Source: Coix lacryma-jobi var. lacryma-jobi
Taxonomy: Eukaryota > Streptophyta > Magnoliopsida > Poales > Poaceae
Assembly: GCA_009763385.1 (NCBI GenBank)
Contig: CM019829.1
Location: 41,316,339-41,380,338, forward strand
Length of the DNA stretch: 64,000 bases
Direction: 5' to 3'
The notes under the pieces are model-generated. The model made no database searches. It saw nothing but the letters and a program-made list of their open reading frames with translations, and was not told the DNA's origin. The translations under genes and the position numbers were made by a program. Shown here in pieces: positions 57,882 to 64,000 of the stretch; position 1 is the stretch's first letter, and each line of letters starts with the position of its first letter.

Positions 57882-59415
57882 TGTTGACGCAAAATTCGTC
57901 ACCTCGCGTCAAGGCACACAGCAAGCCGAACGAGGCTGGCTTCAATCGGGTGCCCGGAGCGTACTGAATCCGGAAGCGTGCCAGTCGGTTTGACCTGAAA
58001 ACCAACAAGGGACAAAAGTGTGAGAATACCTTGGAACATGCTGGGTGAGACCAGACAGTTCCATATGTACGGCTTTGAAAGCCAATCACGATGGCACACA
58101 GCTATAGAAGCTGCTTACCGAAATAGGTTTATAATGTCATTCGGCAAGTATAAAAGATAAAGCTCATAAACATGTTGAATGTCGAACGCATATGTAACAA
58201 AAGGATAAAGAGGGTAACTTGTAAATATAAATCTATACAGATGACATATGCATAGGCTAATCCAGCTAGTCTGCCGCATGTCTAGCCTTCATAAAACCCG
58301 TCAGGTGCAAACTCAAGCAAAGCTAATCCACCGCATGATACCACTTGCTATAAATCTACACCACTCCTTATAATTAGATTAATCCACCGCATGATACGAT
58401 CTAATTATAAGAAGCTAAAAGCACATGTACATCTGGACATACCTATAAAAACTCATTACTCGTGTAAGCTTAACCAGAATCGGCAAACTAGCCGAACTGG
58501 GGTCCATGAAGAAGAAACATACAAGCCAAGCATGGTTAAACTAATCTAAAACCTGCACCTGCCGCACGACACCCAGCTCTATCAAAGCCTAAACATGATT
58601 GACATGCATGAACCCACGACATGTAACAATCTAGATTGAAAGTCAGTTCGACCATTATGATCTTATAATCAGCAAAGCACAAACAAAACTCGTGCGACAA
58701 GGCCGAACGAAGATCAATCTAGATTGGGAAAAGGTGTTGTATGAATTAAATGAATAAAACATATAACACATGATAACTTGATGAATCTATTAGATCTGCC
58801 AAATCTAACAGAGCCGATAACTATTTTTACTCATGACTTAATCCGCCGCACGATACAAGGCATAAGCAAAAACTTCCCGTCATAAGCTTAAATCCGCCAC
58901 ACGATACTAAGCTTAACATAAGAGACTACTTGCATCATATCTAAATCCACCGCATGATACTAGACATGATAGCAAGGTTGTCGGTACTTACGGAGGTCGT
59001 CGGATCGATGATTCCTCTCGAAGGACTCGACGACACGACTTAGGGACTCAAAGATGGCACGGAGCCGGTTTGTATTGATGTGGTTGTGAACAATTTTACA
59101 ATGGTCGAGGGTTTATATTTATACCCTGAACGAAGCATGAATCCTAGACGATTACGACTCACAATAAAATACGGAAAGATATAAATCTACATTATTCGGT
59201 GCCTTCCATTGTCACGTGTCTTCTCGTGCAAGCCAGCTTTACTCGTAACATGCGTTTCCCGAATGGAGCCTACTGCCTTGTGAAATAGACGACCGCATAG
59301 ATAGTTACCAAAACTCTGAGGACCAAACAGCTGCCGATTGCTTGCCGAATCTTTCCCTTCTGCTAATCGGGCCCATCTGTCATACCCTTACGCGTACAAA
59401 AATCTGGTGTTAACA
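57882..59415 (-). repeat. Grande 3' LTR (second element)
   Basis: 1534 bp, sense TGTTAACACCAG to TTGCGTCAACA. It shares with 8874-10279 the TATA box (about 59111-59124), the CCGCCGCACGATAC repeats (about 58841-58960) and the final block. Confidence 0.88.
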
Positions 59416-59431
59416 CATGCCCCCTAATTTT
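59416..59431 (-). other. Polypurine tract of second Grande element
   Basis: CATGCCCCCTAATTTT on the plus strand is the complement of the tract at 8858-8873. Confidence 0.8.
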
Positions 59432-59554
59432 GGGATAAATGTTTTATTCCAAAATTCTTTTCCTTTTCACATTGACACGGAAACTCCAGAAGCATCCGTC
59501 TTCTCACGTCATCATTACCGTACCTGCTGATTCATCTCCCGATGCACTTGGGGT

Positions 59555-59565
59555 CTTTTAAACTT
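59555..59565 (+). promoter_or_regulatory. Candidate antisense promoter (TTTTAAA)
   Basis: CTTTTAAACTT, then a pyrimidine-rich run and CTCGGCCTGTGC, about 100 bp before the antisense ATG at 59667. The same block is conserved at 8719-8730 (minus) in the first element. Confidence 0.4.
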
Positions 59566-59666
59566 CCCCTCTTACTCCATCTCGGCCTGTGCTTTTCGGA
59601 CTCCTCCACCTCAGCCTCAAGACCAGAAAACCCTCTTTTCCCTTGCTACCTTGAATCAGCCAGAAG

Positions 59667-60334
59667 ATGTCTTCCCAAGCGAGCCGCCATAGTCTCGAGC
59701 CCGGTGCTTCCAGTACTTCCAAGAGAAGGTTATTTCTTTCTTCTCCTCCCTCATCTCTAAAATGAAGTATCTGGCCTCATTTTATAACTTTTGCTTCAGG
59801 AAGACTAGCGACGTTTTCACCGAGGACTTGACCCAAAAAATTACAATCCTTCAGCTTGATCTGGAAAGGAAGGATCAGGAAATCACCCGAATTTCCCAAG
59901 AACGTGATATTGCTCGAAAAAGAGCCGTCAGTAAATGTTTTCTCATCATTTCTTTCTTTATTCTCTCTTTTTGCTTTTACCGACTTCTTCTTTTCTCAGC
60001 CCTGGCGGCCAAACTCCATGCTCTCGAGGCTGCCATCACTAAGCTCGCCGTCACGGCCTATGTAACGGGCACAACACCCTTGAAGTGGGTAAACGAAGTC
60101 AACCGCGCCCTCCCCATCATCTCTAGAGCCGGCATGGGATACGGTGCGGCACTCGCTTTTTCCGCCATGAAGATTCATTCCGGTGCCGATTACCATAGAT
60201 TTGATGTCTGTGAACAAGATCTAGAGGATAGAGTAGAACGCTCCACAGAAGACATGAAGGTAGCCGGATTAGATCTGGCTGATACCTTCGACCATTTCCT
60301 CCCGATTAGGCGTAGGATGAATTGGACAAACTAA
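59667..60334 (+). CDS. Antisense spliced gene A of the second Grande element (3 exons)
   Basis: Runs opposite to this element's gag. Proposed exons are 59667-59728 (62 nt), 59800-59930 (131 nt) and 60000-60334 (335 nt), joining to 175 codons plus stop. Donors are AG|GTTATT and CA|GTAAAT; acceptors are CTTCAG|GAAG and TCTCAG|CCCT. Both introns are short and pyrimidine-rich before the acceptor, like plant introns. The product starts MSSQASRH, has a coiled-coil stretch (ITILQLDLERKDQEITRISQ) and a helical C-terminal part (AAKLHALEAAITKLAV; GYGAALAFSAMKIHSGADYH). The layout parallels gene B, suggesting an old tandem duplication. Function unknown. Exon limits are inferred from the sequence alone. 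Confidence 0.6.
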
Positions 60335-60922
60335 CTCACTGTAATCTCGTTCCTTCTTTTGTAAATATGAAGTTCCCTCGTTTGTCCTTTTGAAATCAAC
60401 CTATGACTGATCCTCCGAGACCAATGTGTGCTCTGCTTTTTTGCATACTGATTTCTGTTTTCCTCTTCAATCGACGATGCATATACATCGGTTACTGTGA
60501 TAACCGTACCAGAAAACTTTGCCCCGCAGACAACCATTGCAACTGGTTATTTCAGATCTGAAGTTTCAACCTTTTTACCTCAAATCTCCAATGACGTCAG
60601 GACAGCCCTCTTCAAAGAACTCTTTCGTCTCTGCTAATTGGTAATATGAGTCCCTAATCAACCAGTTGAAACTGAAAAACTTTTAGCCGAATCCCATCGA
60701 CTTCCCGACTCTGAAGCTACAACTTCTTCTAATCACTAAAAGATCCAGCCTGGCCCAATAACAGCCCATAAGCTATGCACATCCTACTCCGACGCTTGGT
60801 CCTCCAATGTGCACGTCAATGTCCTATAAAGATGACCGTATACAAGCTGTGACCCCAGTTGAACAGCTTGTCTTTGCAAAATCTCCACCTCTCAGCTTCC
60901 AACTCAAGTCAGAGAGAAAACA
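60335..60922. other. Spacer between antisense genes A and B
   Basis: No coding signal on either strand. A CTATAAAG at about 60826-60833 lies 90 bp before the gene B ATG and may be its TATA box. Confidence 0.4.
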
Positions 60923-61727
60923 ATGGCAGGGAATGGCGACCACAACAAATATCCTGTCAGAAGCGAAGCAGGAGGAAGTCTAGCACTAACTCACCGGCGC
61001 CACAAGTAATAAACCAACTCCCTGCCTCCTTGTGATAGTTCGTATTCTTGATCCGCTGTTCATCTTCTTCCTAGGGCGGAGTTCTCCTCTAGCCATGCTT
61101 GGGCTCCTTCTCTAGAAACGGTAGATCTAAAAAACTCTTCCCAATCTTTCTTCAACCCACCAGATTTTTTGAGTCTAATGATTCTTCAACAGACCCGTTC
61201 GGACGCTCTTCGTTACCGCGAGGAAAGGGATAAAGCTCAAAAGGAACTGAAAGATGCATCCAAGAAACATGACACTGAGGAAGCTGAGTGGGCAGAGCAA
61301 CGGAAGCAACTCTGTAGTATCATTACGGGTTAGCAGAGTCTTGGTCCTTCTCCTCCTTCTAATTGAGCCTGCTTTTGCCTAATACCCTTTCCTCTTGCCA
61401 GCTCTTTCTGCAGAAAATGACCGTTTGAGAGTAGCAGCAAACAGAGTCGCTCTTCATGTAAATGTCCGTGGGGATTCAGTCGAAGCTCGTCTTGATGCCA
61501 TGAGTGGTCGCATAGATCAAGCTGTCATCCAAGGTGTACGCGCCAGAGTTTCCTTCGGGTTAGCAGCAATGAGTTCCTGGACCAAAGAAGACTACTCCTC
61601 CTTACCAGTTGGATTCGCATGCGACCCGGACGAATTTGAAGATCTTGAAGTTTATGATGGTCACGCCGCCGCTATTGCCGAGATTACTGACCCGCAATCT
61701 ATTGTGAACAAATTATTCCTGGGGTAG
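60923..61727 (+). CDS. Antisense spliced gene B of the second Grande element (4 exons)
   Basis: Proposed exons are 60923-61005 (83 nt), 61075-61120 (46 nt), 61193-61328 (136 nt) and 61402-61727 (326 nt), joining to 196 codons plus stop. Donors are AA|GTAATA, CG|GTAGAT and GG|GTTAGC; acceptors are CCTAG|GGCG, AACAG|ACCC and GCCAG|CTCT. It starts MAGNGDHNK. The charged middle (SDALRYREERDKAQKEL) and C-terminal helical part (ALSAENDRLRVAANRV; PQSIVNKLFLG) align with the gene at 7515-8398 of the first Grande element. The first exon is 83 nt in both. The last intron falls at the same codon and phase (after Ile-Thr, in an Ala codon). Such conservation argues that the protein was under selection. 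Function unknown. Confidence 0.7.
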
Positions 61728-62605
61728 TCTTGCATTAAGATAGATCTGTGAATGAAGCTTGTAACCTGTAGAATCTGCCCTTCTTTGAATAATATCCATT
61801 TGCACGATTTTGATTTCTCAATGATCCTTCCGATTACGATATCTCCTTAGAAAGGTTTGCCGAATGTGTGACGTCAGCTTAGCCGACTAGATCTCATCTC
61901 TGATGCGTCATGTCACTCGACATCATATTTACTGCTCTTCACCTTTCTCTTTCCCCGATAAACCTGCTAACCTAAAAAACGCTAGGGTTACCAAGGCCGT
62001 GAACACCCCTGTACTAAAGGCGATATAAATAAAATATCGGCTATAGCTTAACACATGCGAAACATTTTTTCTGCTAAAGGCGATGCTTTTACATCGGCTG
62101 TATAAAACATTCCCTGAATTACATAATCTTCATGCGTTCAGCTTTTAACAAATAGTGTCGAAGCTTTAATCTATCAAGCAGCACATACGAATCAAAATTC
62201 CGTTACAGCCGAATACCCTTTCTTGGGTTCAACATTTTCGGCTAAGGCAATCTGCTACTCATTTCTCCTTTAAAACTTAAAATAATGAGGGCCGATCCTA
62301 TTATAAGACTTATCGGCCGTCACGTACAACTCGAAACAACCGCCAAGTCGTGGAAGTGTCTTTCATAAATTTTCAATTTCACCAAAGGCTTTCGTTGTAC
62401 GCCACCTCGCATAAATCTCTTCTAATCCCTTTTCTAGTAATGGAGAAGCAAGAATCCTTCAGAAATTCGTCAATTTCAAAATATACTCGAAACCCAAACT
62501 TGTGTACGCTGATCCAACTTCGGCTTCATTATCAACACTTTATTCCTTGTCAGCCGATATGAAACTTTGGTCTCGATCCCTCTCTCCATTATCATTAGTT
62601 GGATT
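61728..62605. other. Spacer replacing pol in the second Grande element
   Basis: Sequence rich in GGCGAT/ATCGGC motifs (61990-62110) corresponds to the post-integrase spacer of the first element. The remainder up to the protease stop has no RT, RNase H or integrase motif on either strand. Confidence 0.6.
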
Positions 62606-63295
62606 CTAAAAATTACCCTGAGAGCCGATCGTCTGAATCGGCTGTTGATCCTCGTCGAAGACATTCACAGGACCTGCCTCCCAAGCTCTTCCAGAGAAAC
62701 ACTCGACACCCTCATACTCCCAGTAGATGGGCTCCGTATTAGCAATACTCACAGAATCATCAGCATGGACGATCTCAATATCATCTCCAATCCACTGGAT
62801 GAGGAACCGGTGCATAGTCGATGGCACACAACAGTTTGCATGTATCCAATCTCTTCGTAATAGCAAACTGTATGCCCCCTTGCCATCAATGACGAAGAAG
62901 GTGGTGATCAAGGTCTTAGACCCAATCATTAACTCGACATGGACTGCTCCTCGCGTATCAGAGGAATTGCCTGCAAAGTCCCTCAACACCATGTCGGTTT
63001 TCAATAGATCTTCACTTGTCATGCCGAGCTTTCTGAAGGTGGTATACGGCATGATGTTTATAGCAGCCCCTCCATCAACGAACCTCTTGGTTAGTGGCTT
63101 GCCATTGACATACCCTCTCATATAAAGTGGCTTCAAGTGTCGATGCCTGATCGGTTTATCAAATACTGCCCTCTGAGCCAAGACGAGATGAGCCAACAGG
63201 TCCTGAAATTCACTTTCATCAAAATCTGAATATGCCTCGTCTTGGACATCTTGATTTTCAGGGGCTATGAACTCTGATGGTAGAAAGAACGCCAT
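62606..63295 (-). CDS. Grande aspartic protease (second element)
   Basis: Homologous to 3301-3930. It reads MAFFLPSEFIAPENQD, then HRHLKPLYMRGYVNGKPLTK, the active-site VDGGAAINIMPYTTFRKLG, and YSLLLRRDWI (LLLGRDWI in the first copy). It ends at TAG in the same alignment column as the first element's stop. The frame continues upstream into gag, showing gag and protease were originally one frame. The Met at 63295 is therefore not a true start. Domain appears intact. Confidence 0.85.
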   Translation of the reverse strand: MAFFLPSEFIAPENQDVQDEAYSDFDESEFQDLLAHLVLAQRAVFDKPIRHRHLKPLYMRGYVNGKPLTKRFVDGGAAINIMPYTTFRKLGMTSEDLLKTDMVLRDFAGNSSDTRGAVHVELMIGSKTLITTFFVIDGKGAYSLLLRRDWIHANCCVPSTMHRFLIQWIGDDIEIVHADDSVSIANTEPIYWEYEGVECFSGRAWEAGPVNVFDEDQQPIQTIGSQGNF

Positions 63296-63349
63296 GCATG
63301 TATCAGCCGAACGATTACCTCCATCTGGCTTCTCTTTAGGACGCCAAAC

Positions 63350-64000
63350 TCATTTCGTCTTGGTGCCCGCTTGCTCTAATTCTCTGTTCCTCAAGCGCTG
63401 CACTCTCCTCTTCTGGCTCTTCCTTAAACCTGGCGGACACCACTGTCCTTTCTGCCAGACATACTCACGGTACTTCTCTTCTTCAGTATGAGCCCAACTT
63501 TGATTGGCAAATCTTCTCTGCTGATTCTCAGAGTTATTTATTTTTAAGCGCCGATTGTCCTCAGGGATTTGTGCCCCAAGCCTTTCACGGACAGAACGGC
63601 GGTTGGCTCGAGATTGCCTGTACTCGGAGTATTGATTACTGCATTCAGGACAATTGTTCTTAACAGGCAGCTTCAAGCCTTCGTTCCAACAATACTGAAA
63701 GAACGAGCATTCCCAATGAGATTGTTCCTGCTCCCCCACATCTTCTCGTTCTTTTTGGTACATCTCTTCTTCGTACCTTCGCTGCTCCTCCAGGAACTTC
63801 CGTTCTTCATAAAGCCTCTGCTTCTGGTACCGTTCCTGTTCCCGATGCCACTTATTCAACAAAATGCGCGTCGTGACCCTGGGCCTGGAGGTATTACCCG
63901 TCTCGATTCGGCTATCTTGGAACCGAACTCTCTGCTGAAGTTCTCCTTTCGTAATCTGCCGATCGGGATCAATAGTGCCAGCTTCCCTCGCTCTATTAGA
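63350..64000 (-). pseudogene. gag: Grande gag, C-terminal part, cut by window edge
   Basis: Frame open from the right edge. It is rich in Glu/Arg/Gln (LNKWHREQERYQKQRL), followed by CSFFQYCWNEGLKLPVKNNC and CSNQY (CPFF...C and NCPEC in the first element), then QKGQWCPPGLRKSQKRRVQR. A TGA at 63350-63352 closes it about 18 codons before the protease segment in the same frame. The first element shows sense codons there, so this stop looks degenerative. The N-terminal part is outside the window. Confidence 0.8.

Larger units (their letters stand above)
57882..64000 (-). mobile_element. Grande-like element lacking RT and integrase, runs off the right edge
   Basis: In minus orientation from the right edge: gag, protease, about 0.9 kb of spacer, two antisense spliced genes, polypurine tract (59431-59416), 3' LTR (59415-57882). 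The RT-RNase H-integrase block of the first element (3931-7227) is absent: protease ends at a TAG and non-coding sequence follows. It inserted into copia gag at 57881/57882. This would be a non-autonomous partner needing pol from elsewhere. Confidence 0.85.

Noticed and set aside
57882..58089. Apparent N-terminal extension of the gag frame at 56971-58089
   Set aside because: It reads into the Grande LTR by chance; gag homology stops exactly at the LTR boundary.

Overview
This is a grass nuclear genome window, probably from a panicoid relative of maize, sorghum or sugarcane; that assignment is inference. It is dominated by nested plant LTR retrotransposons of SIRE/Maximus-type Ty1-copia, Grande-like Tat-lineage Ty3 and long-LTR Ty3 types, with CACTA, hAT and foldback DNA elements. 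Only one host gene is convincing: a three-exon heptahelical (HHP/PAQR, adiponectin-receptor-like) membrane protein on the minus strand at 22490-25451. No rRNA, tRNA, CRISPR array or bacterial-style feature was seen.

Left block, 1-19.3 kb. Insertions are stacked inside one another. A copia LTR (1-1772) sits in a Grande-like Ty3 element (1773-10279). The Grande sits in a CACTA element whose right end is at 11224. That CACTA interrupts the gag of a minus-strand copia element (11225-14846), which itself abuts the end of a second CACTA (right end 15737). Degenerate long-LTR-like sequence with a tandem repeat follows to about 19.3 kb.

Middle, 19.3-26.5 kb. A solo LTR (20070-21370) with a perfect 5-bp target-site duplication (TSD) lies 1.1 kb beyond the 3' end of the HHP gene. 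The gene's promoter side carries a CT/TA/CA microsatellite.

Central nest, 26480-49690. A small short-LTR non-autonomous element (LTRs 26485-26618 and 49585-49685, TSD ACACA) has been split by an 18.7-kb copia element (26927-45628, minus strand, TSD CTATC). Its pol gene is in turn split by a solo long LTR (30693-38937, TSD CCATG), itself split by a second solo LTR of the same family (31530-35835, TSD CCTAC). A Ty3-like LTR (about 45844-48624) seems to be a further insertion in the small element.

Right block, 49.7-64 kb. It holds a non-autonomous hAT element with an 8-bp TSD, a foldback element, a copia gag broken by a CACTA fragment and by a solo LTR, then a second Grande-like element on the minus strand (57882 to the window edge). 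This Grande keeps gag and protease but lacks reverse transcriptase and integrase.

The most interesting signal is antisense to the Grande elements, between pol and the 3' LTR. Intron-containing genes can be assembled there with in-frame GT-AG junctions: one in the first element (7515-8398) and two tandem, apparently paralogous ones in the second (59667-60334 and 60923-61727). The last intron occupies the same position and phase in both elements. Introns antisense to the genomic RNA would escape splicing during retrotransposition, so these look like cargo genes carried backwards by the element.
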